The notes beneath the pieces are model-generated. The model ran no database searches. It was given only the letters and a program-made list of their open reading frames with translations, and was not told the DNA's origin. From Flavobacterium aestivum (GTDB lineage: Bacteria; Bacteroidota; Bacteroidia; Flavobacteriales; Flavobacteriaceae), in assembly GCF_026870175.2 (NCBI RefSeq), contig NZ_CP113977.2, positions 2,852,001 to 2,916,000 of the forward strand: DNA of 64,000 bases. The letters are read 5' to 3'. Shown piece after piece: positions 25,320 to 33,191 of this stretch. Position 1 is the stretch's first letter, and each line of letters begins with the position of its first letter. Made by a program: the position numbers and the translations under genes.

Positions 25320-26996
25320 TTATTCTTTTTCATGTTCTCTCATGGCCTCTTTTCTGGCTTCCATTGCTTCTCTTTTGGCCTCCATCGCTTCTCTTCTAGC
25401 TTCCATAGCGTCTCTTCTGGCTTCCATTGCGATTTCGTATTTTTCCATTTGTTTTTCAAAAATGGCTTGACGTCTTTCCATTTCTTCTTCGATTGCTTGT
25501 TCAAAAGCTTGAGAATCCGGTTCGAAAGCTTCCATTTTCGCTTCAAATTCTTTCATCTCTTTGTTGAATTGCTTCATCGCTTTTTTGTCATTTACATCAG
25601 CTGGATGAACTGGTGGTTTTGGCATTTTTGACATGTCAATTTCAGGGAATTTAGGCATCGGTCCGTCAGGAAATACTGGTGGAGCAGGAAGTGCTGGTAA
25701 TGCTGGATCTACCGGATCTACGGGGTCAATTGCTGCTATTGGATCTACAGGAGGAATTGGTTCGTTGCTATCGTAGCTTCTTCTGTTTGTGGTTCTCATC
25801 CCTTTTTTATCGGTAACGATTCCAATATTTGTAGTTCCATTTTCATTTTTAGAAATAGCAATTCCAAAATCTTTTATGGGTTCACTACTATTCACCTCCA
25901 TAACGGTTGCAATTTCTTTTCCTTTTTGCAATTTTACTTTCAAACCAATTAATTCTTTGTCTGAGTTTCTTTTTACTTTTGAAAAAGTGGCATTAATTGC
26001 ATGTTTTTCGCTCAAAATTTTCGCTGTCTCTTGTAGTTCTAAATCGGTAGTGCTTTTTTTGATATTATAGACAGTTGTTGCTTCAGGATCTGACTGATTT
26101 TTGTTGATTTCTTTTTGAATAGCAATTTTTTCCTGAGCAATGGTTTTTATTTGAAATAAAAATACAAAGGCAACTAATACAGGAAGTACCAAAGCATACT
26201 TCCAGGAATTCCATTTTTTGGATTGGTTTTTGTTTAACATAACGATTCGTTTTTTGATTAATGATTGATAAAAATGATTGGTAAGGACAACACAATTTTC
26301 GTGTGTTGTTATTTTTAAAAGCGTGAGTTGGTACGCTTTTTTGTCGGATATATTTTTGGTGGCTTCACTATCAGCAATGAATTCCAGATTTTGTAAAATG
26401 GCATTTTTGTACAGCCAAATAAAGGGATTAAACCAAAAGAGAGTACAAAATAATCGGGTAATCAAAACATCTACCGTGTGGTATTGATCACTGTGTACTT
26501 TTTCATGTTCTAAAATGCTTTCCAATTCAGCTTTGCTATACATTGATGAGTTGTATACAATGGTGTTGAAATAGGAAAACGGTGCTATATTCTCTTTTAG
26601 ATCTATGAATTTATGATCAGCTTGTTGATGAATGGTTTTTCCTTTTAGAACGCGATTTAAGCTATAAAAGTCAAAAGCAAATTGGGTTAGAAACAAGGCT
26701 ATTCCGATTATATAGGCAATTGCCAGAACAAGATACCAGTTGATTTCAAAACTTTCTTTTTGAACACGGGTTGTCATTGGCATTTTTGACCAATCATAAT
26801 GGGTTGTTGTAGGTTCTACCCAAACAATAGTGGTGAAAACTACCCATGGCAAAATTACGGATGTGAGTAAACCAGCCAAAAGAAACCAACGATTTGCGGT
26901 AAAAAAGGTTTCTTTTCGTAAGAATAAATAATAGGCAATATAAAACATTGCTATCAGTCCGCTGGATTTTGCAATATATATGAATAGTGTTTCCAT
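25320..26996 (-). CDS. BlaR1/MecR1-type M56 membrane metallopeptidase without penicillin-sensor domain
   Basis: 558-residue membrane protein. Four N-terminal hydrophobic segments (about 5-22, 35-60, 86-105 and 178-195) flank the zinc site HEKVH (residues 164-168) and a downstream FIADSEA segment, as in peptidase family M56. A further membrane helix lies at about 262-282. The rest is a periplasmic tail: a small domain (about 300-400), an Asp/Pro-rich linker with VDPVDPALPALPAP, and a highly charged ERK/Met-rich end made of seven-residue repeats. The C-terminal penicillin-binding domain of BlaR1 is absent, so the signal sensed is different. It is encoded 5 bp after the BlaI-type repressor, which it presumably cleaves or inactivates. 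Confidence 0.88.
   Translation of the reverse strand: METLFIYIAKSSGLIAMFYIAYYLFLRKETFFTANRWFLLAGLLTSVILPWVVFTTIVWVEPTTTHYDWSKMPMTTRVQKESFEINWYLVLAIAYIIGIALFLTQFAFDFYSLNRVLKGKTIHQQADHKFIDLKENIAPFSYFNTIVYNSSMYSKAELESILEHEKVHSDQYHTVDVLITRLFCTLFWFNPFIWLYKNAILQNLEFIADSEATKNISDKKAYQLTLLKITTHENCVVLTNHFYQSLIKKRIVMLNKNQSKKWNSWKYALVLPVLVAFVFLFQIKTIAQEKIAIQKEINKNQSDPEATTVYNIKKSTTDLELQETAKILSEKHAINATFSKVKRNSDKELIGLKVKLQKGKEIATVMEVNSSEPIKDFGIAISKNENGTTNIGIVTDKKGMRTTNRRSYDSNEPIPPVDPIAAIDPVDPVDPALPALPAPPVFPDGPMPKFPEIDMSKMPKPPVHPADVNDKKAMKQFNKEMKEFEAKMEAFEPDSQAFEQAIEEEMERRQAIFEKQMEKYEIAMEARRDAMEARREAMEAKREAMEARKEAMREHEKE
25335..25430 (-). repeat. 21-bp tandem repeats encoding a charged helical tail
   Basis: About four copies of a 21-bp unit near the 3' end of the BlaR1-type gene encode EAR(R/K)(D/E)AM heptads. 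They predict a single charged alpha-helix. The copies differ at a few positions. Repeat number could vary between strains by slippage without breaking the frame. Confidence 0.8.
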
Positions 26997-27001
26997 ATTT
27001 G

Positions 27002-27361
27002 TTATTTTTTTTGTTCGATCATGGCTAGAATCTCTCTAAGCTCATCGGCTGTTATTTTTTCCTCTTTGGCAAAAAAGGAAACCATGTTTTTATAGGAACT
27101 GTTGAAATAATTATCAATAGCAGTACTCATAAAACGCTTGCGGTATTCCTCAATGGTAACCAATGGATAATATTGATGAGTATTTCCAAAAACATTATAA
27201 GATACATATCCTTTTTCTTCGAGATTGCGAATAATAGTGGAGAGGGTATTATAATGCGGTTGGTCTTCTGTTATTTCTGCCATGACTTCTTTTACGAATG
27301 CTTTTTTAAGCTTCCATAAAATGTGCATGATTTCTTCTTCTTTGTTGGTTAATTTTTGCAT
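27002..27361 (-). CDS. BlaI/MecI-type transcription repressor
   Basis: 119-residue winged-helix protein of the BlaI/MecI/CopY family: N-terminal LTNKEEEIMHILWKLKKAF, recognition region around HYNTLSTIIRNLEEKGYVSY and a C-terminal dimerisation helix pair. It is the first gene of a two-gene operon with the M56 peptidase. Family members repress their own operon and are released when the peptidase partner signals. A 36-bp near-palindrome lies directly over its promoter (27409-27444), which supports autorepression. Nothing nearby encodes a beta-lactamase, so the regulon is likely different from that of Gram-positive BlaI. Confidence 0.92.
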   Translation of the reverse strand: MQKLTNKEEEIMHILWKLKKAFVKEVMAEITEDQPHYNTLSTIIRNLEEKGYVSYNVFGNTHQYYPLVTIEEYRKRFMSTAIDNYFNSSYKNMVSFFAKEEKITADELREILAMIEQKK

Positions 27362-27399
27362 TTCGTTTGTATTTTAAAATCTTGGACATAATTCCAAAA

Positions 27400-27429
27400 C
27401 AAACTTACAACTATATTTTTAGTTTACAA
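27400..27429 (-). promoter_or_regulatory. Promoter of the blaI-blaR1-type operon
   Basis: Minus-strand TTG (27429-27427) and TAAGTTTG (27407-27400) are 19 bp apart, an exact consensus fit. The operator palindrome covers the spacer and the -33 element. Confidence 0.7.
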
Positions 27430-27464
27430 ACTATAAATATAGTTATTTAACTAAAAAATTAGTT
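27409..27464. promoter_or_regulatory. BlaI-type operator: two palindromes sharing AACTA/TAGTT half-sites
   Basis: The first element (27409-27444) is a 36-bp dyad with only two mismatched pairs. It contains AACTA and TAGTT half-sites at both ends and around the centre. A second 16-bp perfect palindrome with the same half-sites lies at 27449-27464. BlaI-family dimers bind such dyads. The first covers the promoter spacer and the -33 box, so binding would block RNA polymerase. Confidence 0.65.
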
Positions 27465-27588
27465 TTGTGTTGATTTTGTTAGGGTTAAAGAGGAATTTTT
27501 GGAGGTATATTTTTCCTAATAGCTTTTTAAAACCGGTTATATTAGGCTTTTATTTTTGTTGGAGCACTAATTTTAGGAATGCAAAATA

Positions 27589-27615
27589 CCTCACAGATTT
27601 TTAAAACCTGTGAGG
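27589..27615. repeat. Hairpin CCTCACAG/CTGTGAGG, possibly a dispersed repeat
   Basis: Eight-bp perfect stem with a loop of 11 bases, in the 324-bp gap between the MFS gene 3' end and the blaI promoter. A very similar hairpin is, from memory, frequent between genes in Flavobacterium genomes. It may also serve as the MFS terminator. The rest of the gap beyond the operator shows no gene. Confidence 0.45.
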
Positions 27616-27685
27616 ATATGTGTAGAAATGGTAGTGCTACGCTAAGTAATGCAGATAGCACGAAACCATAATAAAAAGGTTCGAG

Positions 27686-28906
27686 TTATTGTTTTTGTTC
27701 GGTATGAATCATTTTGTTGAGCCAAATGCAACAAAGAATGGCCAGTAATCCTAAACTTCCCATTACAAACCAGTTGGCAGCATAGCCATAATATTCTATA
27801 ATTTCCAGACCAGTTTTGGAACTGGCAATATGTGCCAAACTAAAACTCATAGTGTATAATCCCATATATTGGCCTTCTTGTCCTTTTGGTGCACGGTTAA
27901 GAGCTACGGCATTCGTAAAGGGAAAGGAAAATATTTCTCCAAAGGTGAGTAATATGATATTAATAGTTAAAATTCCAACCCAGGAATCAAGTAATAAAAT
28001 GTAATATCCAGCCGCAATGCATAAGGAACCATAAAAGATATTTTTGATTTTATTTATTTTCTTTCGTTCTAAGAAACCCACTAAAGGCATTTCTAAGAGG
28101 AAAACTAATAGTCCATTGATGGAAAGAAGAACACCGGTTTGAAACTCAGTTAGTCCATACTTTTCGTTATGGTATAAAGGCACTGTAGTAAACAATTGAA
28201 AAAAGACCATGGCCGTGATAAAACTAATAAATAGTAACATCCAAAAGGGTTTGTCTTTGTAGATAGATGTAGGCTCAGTTTTAGATACAGATCCATCGAT
28301 GGCAACAGGGGTTTTCTTTTTTTCTTTAATACAAAAAGCAAAAATCAAAATCGCAATGATACAGGAGCTTCCGTCAACCCAGAATAAACCTTGATATCCC
28401 ATTCCTAAAATGATTAACCCGCCCAGTGTAGGTCCTGCCGTAAAACCCAGATTAATAGCCAAGCGCACTAAAGACAATGCTCGAACTCTATTTTCGGGTT
28501 TGGCATACACGCTTAGTGACACGTACATTGCTGGGCGAAACATATCCGAAATAGCCATAATTATGAACATTCCAAAACATAATCCCCAAAAAGTCGTGAT
28601 GTATTGTAAAAGAATAAATAGGATTCCGCTCGTGAATAAGCTGAAAACCATGATTTTGTAGAATCCGATTTTATCGGTCAATTTTCCTCCAAGCCAAGAG
28701 CCTAGCATGGATCCTAATCCAAAGGCGACCATAATCCATCCCACTTCGCCATAAGAAAAATGTAAATTTTCTTTTAAATATTTGGATAAAAAAGGCAGTA
28801 CCATTGTACCGGCTCTATTGATAAAAGTGATTAAAGTAAGTATCCAAACTTCGTGTGTGAATCCTTTAAAATTATTGATGTAGCGACCGAAAGCAGTTTT
28901 GAGCAT
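27686..28906 (-). CDS. MFS transporter, drug-efflux type
   Basis: 406-residue polytopic inner-membrane protein with 12 predicted helices. The loop between helices 2 and 3 has the MFS signature G-S-W-L-G-G-K-L-T-D-K-I-G, a variant of GxLaDrxGrR. An N-terminal GTMVLPFLSKYL and a TAGPTLGGLI motif C-like region (helix 5) suggest an antiporter of the DHA1/MdtG type. Substrate cannot be told. A TAGATTTG box on the minus strand (28933-28926) may be its -7 element, although no matching -33 is seen. It is transcribed towards the blaI operon but separated by the operator region. Confidence 0.85.
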   Translation of the reverse strand: MLKTAFGRYINNFKGFTHEVWILTLITFINRAGTMVLPFLSKYLKENLHFSYGEVGWIMVAFGLGSMLGSWLGGKLTDKIGFYKIMVFSLFTSGILFILLQYITTFWGLCFGMFIIMAISDMFRPAMYVSLSVYAKPENRVRALSLVRLAINLGFTAGPTLGGLIILGMGYQGLFWVDGSSCIIAILIFAFCIKEKKKTPVAIDGSVSKTEPTSIYKDKPFWMLLFISFITAMVFFQLFTTVPLYHNEKYGLTEFQTGVLLSINGLLVFLLEMPLVGFLERKKINKIKNIFYGSLCIAAGYYILLLDSWVGILTINIILLTFGEIFSFPFTNAVALNRAPKGQEGQYMGLYTMSFSLAHIASSKTGLEIIEYYGYAANWFVMGSLGLLAILCCIWLNKMIHTEQKQ

Positions 28907-29057
28907 GTAATAAATTCTTGTTTGGCAAATCTACAAAGTTTTTTTGAAAGCTAATTCCTGTTATTCACTACAATCTTTTTCTTTTTTAAAGAAAAATAAA
29001 AGGATTTAGGTTTTTATTTAAGCTAGGATAAAAAAGGATTGTCTGCAAAATATAAAC

Positions 29058-29088
29058 TTTGTGGCTTTGTTACTTTAACCTATTTTTG
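29058..29088 (+). promoter_or_regulatory. Promoter of the DUF1684-TatD operon
   Basis: TTTG at 29058-29061 and TATTTTTG at 29081-29088, 19 bp apart. Transcription would begin just before the ATG at 29104, which supports that start over a longer in-frame alternative. Confidence 0.7.
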
Positions 29089-29103
29089 CATAAAAATATA
29101 ATA

Positions 29104-29706
29104 ATGAAGCAGTTCCTTATCTTTCTTTTTTTAGTACAAATTAATTTGAGCTTTGGTCAAGAAAAATTTGATTCAACAGTTGTCGAGAAATTTCAAAAAG
29201 ATCTTAATGCTGAATATGCAGATGCTAAAACAAGTCCGTTGACAACCGAAGACTTGGCTCAATTCAAGTCACTAGACTTTTACCCAATAAATAATAAGGC
29301 TTTTGTGGTTGCTCAATTCATCAGAACCAAGGATGAGAAACCGTTTGAGATGCCAACTTCTGGTACAAGAAGACCCATGTATGTAAAGTACGGTGAAGCT
29401 CGTTTTCAGCTAGAAGGGAAAGAGTTTAAACTGAATATTTATCGCAATATTGAGCTCTCCAAAAAAGAAGAATACAAAGACCATTTGTTTTTACCGTTTT
29501 CGGATTTGAGTTCGGGTAAAGAGAGTTACATTGGCGGGAAATATATTGATTTGAAAATTCCAACAGGGAATACTATTGTTATAGATTTTAACCAATCATA
29601 TAATCCGTATTGTGCTTATAATCATAGATATTCTTGTCCAAAAGTTCCGCTAGAAAATGATTTGGCTATCGAAATCAAGGCAGGTGTTAAGAAATTTCAC
29701 GACTAA
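29104..29706 (+). CDS. DUF1684 family exported protein
   Basis: 200-residue protein with a cleavable signal peptide (about 1-18, ending in SFG-Q). The mature part matches DUF1684: the F-Y-P-I segment, MPTSGTRRPMYVKYGEA, the long antiparallel strands, and the C-terminal DFNQSYNPYCAYNHRYSCPKVPLENDL block that carries the invariant N-P-Y-C-A-Y. The family is widespread and of unknown function. The start at 29104 is preferred because a promoter overlaps the upstream alternative. The stop overlaps the start of the TatD gene by one base, so the two are co-translated. Confidence 0.88.
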   Translation: MKQFLIFLFLVQINLSFGQEKFDSTVVEKFQKDLNAEYADAKTSPLTTEDLAQFKSLDFYPINNKAFVVAQFIRTKDEKPFEMPTSGTRRPMYVKYGEARFQLEGKEFKLNIYRNIELSKKEEYKDHLFLPFSDLSSGKESYIGGKYIDLKIPTGNTIVIDFNQSYNPYCAYNHRYSCPKVPLENDLAIEIKAGVKKFHD

Positions 29707-30353
29707 TGCTTTTTTTAAATTTACATACTCATAAATTCACGAATCAGGATACAGTCTTGGAACTCGTTAATCAATATCCACAAGAGTTTGATATTGCGAT
29801 TCCGTTTTATTCTATAGGGATTCACCCGTGGTATATAGATGAACAAAATCTTGAAGCTGATTTACAGATAATAGAAAGCAAATTGCAAGAATCCAATTGT
29901 CTCGCTCTAGGCGAATGTGGATTGGATAAACGCATTGAAGTCCCGTTAGAATTACAGCAAACGGTTTTTGAAAGGCAATTGTTTTTGGCACAAAAACATA
30001 ATAAACCTGTTGTGATTCATTGTGTGGCTGCCTTTCAAGAGGTAATTGCTATCAAGAAACGATTAAAAATTACAGTTCCTATGATCATGCACGGTTTTTC
30101 GAAGAATAAACAAGTAGCTAAGGAACTCATAGATAATGGTTTTTATATTTCGTTCGGGAAATATTTATTGCGAAATCCTGAATTAGAAGTCGTTTTCCAA
30201 GCTATTCCTAATGATCGTTTTTTTCTGGAAACGGATACAATAGAAGAAGGAATTGAGGAAGTATACGCCTTGGCAGCTCATTATAAAAATTGGAGTATGA
30301 ATGAACTACAACAAAAAATAAAGAGTAATTTTGCAGCGGTTTTTAAAAGATGA
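29706..30353 (+). CDS. TatD-family metal-dependent hydrolase
   Basis: 215-residue TIM-barrel hydrolase of the amidohydrolase superfamily. Metal ligands are visible in order: His7-x-His9, Glu in ALGECGLD (near residue 73), His in VVIHCVAA (near 104), His in MHGFS (near 129) and the Asp in FLETDT (near 180). TatD enzymes are Mg-dependent DNases/3' exonucleases, although some relatives have other substrates. The protein is about 40 residues shorter than E. coli TatD, which is usual for this flavobacterial branch. It overlaps the DUF1684 gene by one base. Confidence 0.88.
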   Translation: MLFLNLHTHKFTNQDTVLELVNQYPQEFDIAIPFYSIGIHPWYIDEQNLEADLQIIESKLQESNCLALGECGLDKRIEVPLELQQTVFERQLFLAQKHNKPVVIHCVAAFQEVIAIKKRLKITVPMIMHGFSKNKQVAKELIDNGFYISFGKYLLRNPELEVVFQAIPNDRFFLETDTIEEGIEEVYALAAHYKNWSMNELQQKIKSNFAAVFKR

Positions 30354-30461
30354 GTTTTAGTTTATCAATTATCGGTTTTAGCACACAAGGAGTTAAGCAC
30401 TTAAACAATTTTAAACTTTTAAACCAAAAAGAACAAACCAAAAACAATTAAACAAAAGAAT

Positions 30462-31190
30462 ATGGCAGAGTGGACAGAAAGAGCCGAACTATTATTTAAA
30501 AAAGAAGGTTTACAAAAATTGCAAGATGCACATGTAATGGTTGTAGGATTAGGCGGAGTGGGATCCTTTGCAGCCGAATTTTTGGCAAGAGCAGGAGTAG
30601 GAACAATGACTATTGTAGATGGGGATGTGGTGGATATTACAAATATTAACAGACAATTACCTGCATTGCATTCTACCGTAGGGCAGTCAAAAGTAGATGT
30701 TGTAGGTGATAGATTGATGAATGTTAATCCTGAATTGAATTTGATTCGGGTAAAAGAATTTCTTTCGCCAGAGCGTGCTTATGAGATAGTTGCGAATGAT
30801 CATGATTATGTTTTGGACTGTATTGACAGTGTAACGCCAAAACTTAATTTGATTGTTGGTGCTAAGAAAAAAGGCGTAAAGATTATTTCAAATATGGGTG
30901 CTGGTGGAAAAATGATTGCTAGTAAAGTAGTTGTAAAAGACATTAGTAAAACTGATGTGTGCCCATTGGCAAAAGTGATTCGCAAACGTCTTAAAAAAAT
31001 GGGTGTTAGTAGAGGAGTGAAAGCCGTATTTTCTATCGAAAAGCCAGACGAAAGCAGTGTAAAAAGAACAGATGGTTCCAATTTTAAAAAATCTTTCTAC
31101 GGAACCAATAGCTATATGCCTGGATTGTTTGGTCTTCATGCGGCAGAAACGGTGATTCGATATTTACTTAAGGAAGAGGGGAAAGTTTAA
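30462..31190 (+). CDS. tcdA: tRNA threonylcarbamoyladenosine dehydratase
   Basis: 242-residue E1-like (ThiF/MoeB) adenylating enzyme. It shows the nucleotide-binding VVGLGGVGS loop (about 24-34), the DGDVVDITNINRQ segment (about 50-62), the DCIDS motif and a C-terminal GLHAAETVIRYLL. TcdA uses ATP to cyclise N6-threonylcarbamoyladenosine at tRNA position 37 to the hydantoin form. The Cys in TDVCPLAKVIRKRLKK is typical of TcdA/YgdL rather than ThiF or MoeB. It appears monocistronic; a short region of word-like tandem repeats follows. Confidence 0.92.
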   Translation: MAEWTERAELLFKKEGLQKLQDAHVMVVGLGGVGSFAAEFLARAGVGTMTIVDGDVVDITNINRQLPALHSTVGQSKVDVVGDRLMNVNPELNLIRVKEFLSPERAYEIVANDHDYVLDCIDSVTPKLNLIVGAKKKGVKIISNMGAGGKMIASKVVVKDISKTDVCPLAKVIRKRLKKMGVSRGVKAVFSIEKPDESSVKRTDGSNFKKSFYGTNSYMPGLFGLHAAETVIRYLLKEEGKV

Positions 31191-31193
31191 GGG

Positions 31194-31360
31194 ATTGAAA
31201 AATTGAAAAATTGAAAAATTGAAAAATTTTATCTAGAATTCGGATTAAACCAATTTAAATATTTTAAACCCATTTTAAGCAACCTTAAACTATAAAGCAT
31301 CTAAAAAAAATATAAACAAGGTATCTCAGTATCTTAGGAGCTCAGAGCCTTAGAATCTAA
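31194..31360. repeat. Intergenic word-like repeats
   Basis: 31194-31226 holds about four copies of a 9-bp unit (ATTGAAAAA). 31227-31295 holds degenerate TTTAAAC/TTAAAC words. 31322-31360 holds CTCAG/CTTAG words. Similar degenerate words occur in gaps at 25.04, 30.39, 40.13, 51.4 and 52.45 kb. No gene is present. Function unknown. Confidence 0.7.
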
Positions 31361-31368
31361 AAGAAAGA

Positions 31369-32022
31369 ATGATAAAGACCGTAATTTTTGACATGGATGG
31401 TGTAATTGTCGATACTGAACCTGTACACCGTTATGCTTATTTTCAACATTTTGAAGAACTTAATATAGCAGTTCCAGAGGAAATGTATACTTCTTTTACA
31501 GGATTTTCTACCAGAAATGTTTTTCAGAAACTGAAAGGACATTTTATGTTGGAACAAGAAGTTGAAGATTTAATACAAAGAAAAAGATCCATCTTTAATG
31601 ATGCTTTTGATACTAAGGAAGATTTAGATTTGTTAGAAGGGGTAGAGAAACTTATTATAGATTTACACCAAAACGGTATGCAATTGATTCTTGCTTCATC
31701 AGCTTCAAAAGTAACCATTGAAAGGGTTTTTAATCGTTTTAAGTTGCATCAATATTTTTCTCATATAGTGAGCGGAGAAGATTTTCCAAAATCAAAACCA
31801 GATCCGGCTATTTTCGAGCATGCTGCTTCTTTGTCTATTGCACCAAAAGAAAATTGTATTGTCATAGAAGATAGCACTAACGGAATCAAAGCTGCGAAAG
31901 CAGCAGGTATTTTTTGTGTAGCATATAATAGCGTTCACTCAAAAGATCAGGATTTGAGTTTGGCTGATGTTGTGGTAGGTCATTTTGATGAATTAAATTT
32001 TGAAAAAGTATCGCAATACTAA
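31369..32022 (+). CDS. HAD-superfamily phosphatase/phosphoglucomutase-like
   Basis: 217-residue cytosolic HAD hydrolase, subfamily I with a helical cap. The catalytic motif I is FDMDGV (nucleophile Asp8, acid/base Asp10). Motif II is the Ser/Thr in ILASSAS, motif III the Lys in PKSKPDP, and motif IV EDSTNG. This is the pattern of beta-phosphoglucomutases and of broad sugar-phosphate phosphatases such as YniC. Context does not help to pick a substrate. It is flanked by word-repeat spacers and appears to be transcribed alone. Confidence 0.9.
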   Translation: MIKTVIFDMDGVIVDTEPVHRYAYFQHFEELNIAVPEEMYTSFTGFSTRNVFQKLKGHFMLEQEVEDLIQRKRSIFNDAFDTKEDLDLLEGVEKLIIDLHQNGMQLILASSASKVTIERVFNRFKLHQYFSHIVSGEDFPKSKPDPAIFEHAASLSIAPKENCIVIEDSTNGIKAAKAAGIFCVAYNSVHSKDQDLSLADVVVGHFDELNFEKVSQY

Positions 32023-32099
32023 TTTTGAATTAAGGAATAATTAACAGTTAGAACTTCCTTAATTTGTAAATTTGGCCAACTAAAAAAACAAACAAACAA

Positions 32100-32945
32100 A
32101 TGAAAAAAATTCTTATTACTGTAGCTTTTATTATAGCTCCATTTATTACAGAAGCACAATTAAAAACGCCACAGGCTAGTCCAAAGGCAACTGTTTTTCA
32201 AACTGTTGGGTTAACTGATGTTGAAATCGTTTATTGCAGACCTGCTGCCAGAGGTAGAGCTGTATTTGGAAATTTAGTTCCTTTTGGAAAAATCTGGAGA
32301 ACTGGAGCCAATGAAAATACAACCATTTCTTTTAGTGAAGATGTTACCATTGATGGTAAAGTTTTACCAAAAGGAAAATATTCATTATATACTATTCCTA
32401 AAATCGAAAGTTGGGAAGTGATTTTTTATTCTACTACAAACAATTGGGGTAATCCAGAAGTTTGGAATGAGGCCAATGTAGTGTTAAGAACTACAGTAAA
32501 AGAAGAAGCATTACAGAAACCAGTTGAATCTTTTACTATTGGAATCAGTAATTTGGATGCAAATTTTGCTTATTTAGATATGGCTTGGGAGAATTCATCA
32601 GTTTCAATGAAATTTGAAGTGCCAACCCAAAAAGCAACATTGGCAAATATTGAGAAAGTTTTGGCAGGACCAACATCTGCTGATTATTTTTCGGCAGCAC
32701 AATACATTTATCAATCAAATGGAGATAATGCAAAAGCATTGGTTTATATCAATAAAGCTATGGAAATGAGTACTGAAAAACCATATTGGTATACTCGATT
32801 GAAATCTTTGATTGAAGCAAGAGGTGGAGATAAAAAAGCAGCAATTGAAACCGCAAAATTATCACTTGCGGCAGCAGAGATTGCTAAAAATCAAGATTAC
32901 GTAAAAATGAATAAAGAAAGTATTGCTGAATGGAGCAAAAAATAA
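32100..32945 (+). CDS. DUF2911 family exported protein
   Basis: 281-residue exported protein with a signal peptide (about 1-19). DUF2911 occupies about 20-170: QASPKATVFQTVG, the VEIVYCRPAARGR motif, GKIWRTGANENTTI and LPKGKYSLYTIP are the hallmark blocks. The C-terminal part (about 180-280) forms TPR-like helices. The family occurs in many Bacteroidota, with no established function. A TAAATTTG box (32067-32074) is a probable -7 element 26 bp before the ATG. A strong terminator follows the gene. Confidence 0.88.
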   Translation: MKKILITVAFIIAPFITEAQLKTPQASPKATVFQTVGLTDVEIVYCRPAARGRAVFGNLVPFGKIWRTGANENTTISFSEDVTIDGKVLPKGKYSLYTIPKIESWEVIFYSTTNNWGNPEVWNEANVVLRTTVKEEALQKPVESFTIGISNLDANFAYLDMAWENSSVSMKFEVPTQKATLANIEKVLAGPTSADYFSAAQYIYQSNGDNAKALVYINKAMEMSTEKPYWYTRLKSLIEARGGDKKAAIETAKLSLAAAEIAKNQDYVKMNKESIAEWSKK

Positions 32946-32982
32946 TTTTCTATTGTACCTGTATTACCTAATTTATAATTGT

Positions 32983-33018
32983 AAAAAGCCCCGTTTCATC
33001 ATTGAAATGGGGCTTTTT
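32983..33018 (+). terminator. Terminator of the DUF2911 gene
   Basis: AAAAGCCCCGTTTCA pairs with TGAAATGGGGCTTTTTT around a four-base loop (one G-U pair) and ends in a T-run. Confidence 0.9.
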
Positions 33019-33191
33019 TATTAGGTTGTCTTGTCCTGAAAAAAGTTGACTATAATCAAATTAATTATGTTACACAGTAAGTAAACAAAGAAAGGATTGA
33101 AGCGCAAAATGAAATAATCTTACTGAGGATATAAATTTATCATCAGTAAAGATTTATGAAAGTGTATCTCTACTGATGGTTAACTAAATTT

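Noticed and set aside
25305..25631. 108-residue Ser/Phe/His-rich plus-strand frame
   Set aside because: It is the complement of the charged repeat region of the BlaR1-type gene; the repetitive composition arises from the antisense of the heptads.
31194..31226. CRISPR array
   Set aside because: The units are 9 bp with no spacers and occur in an AT-rich gap; there are no cas genes.
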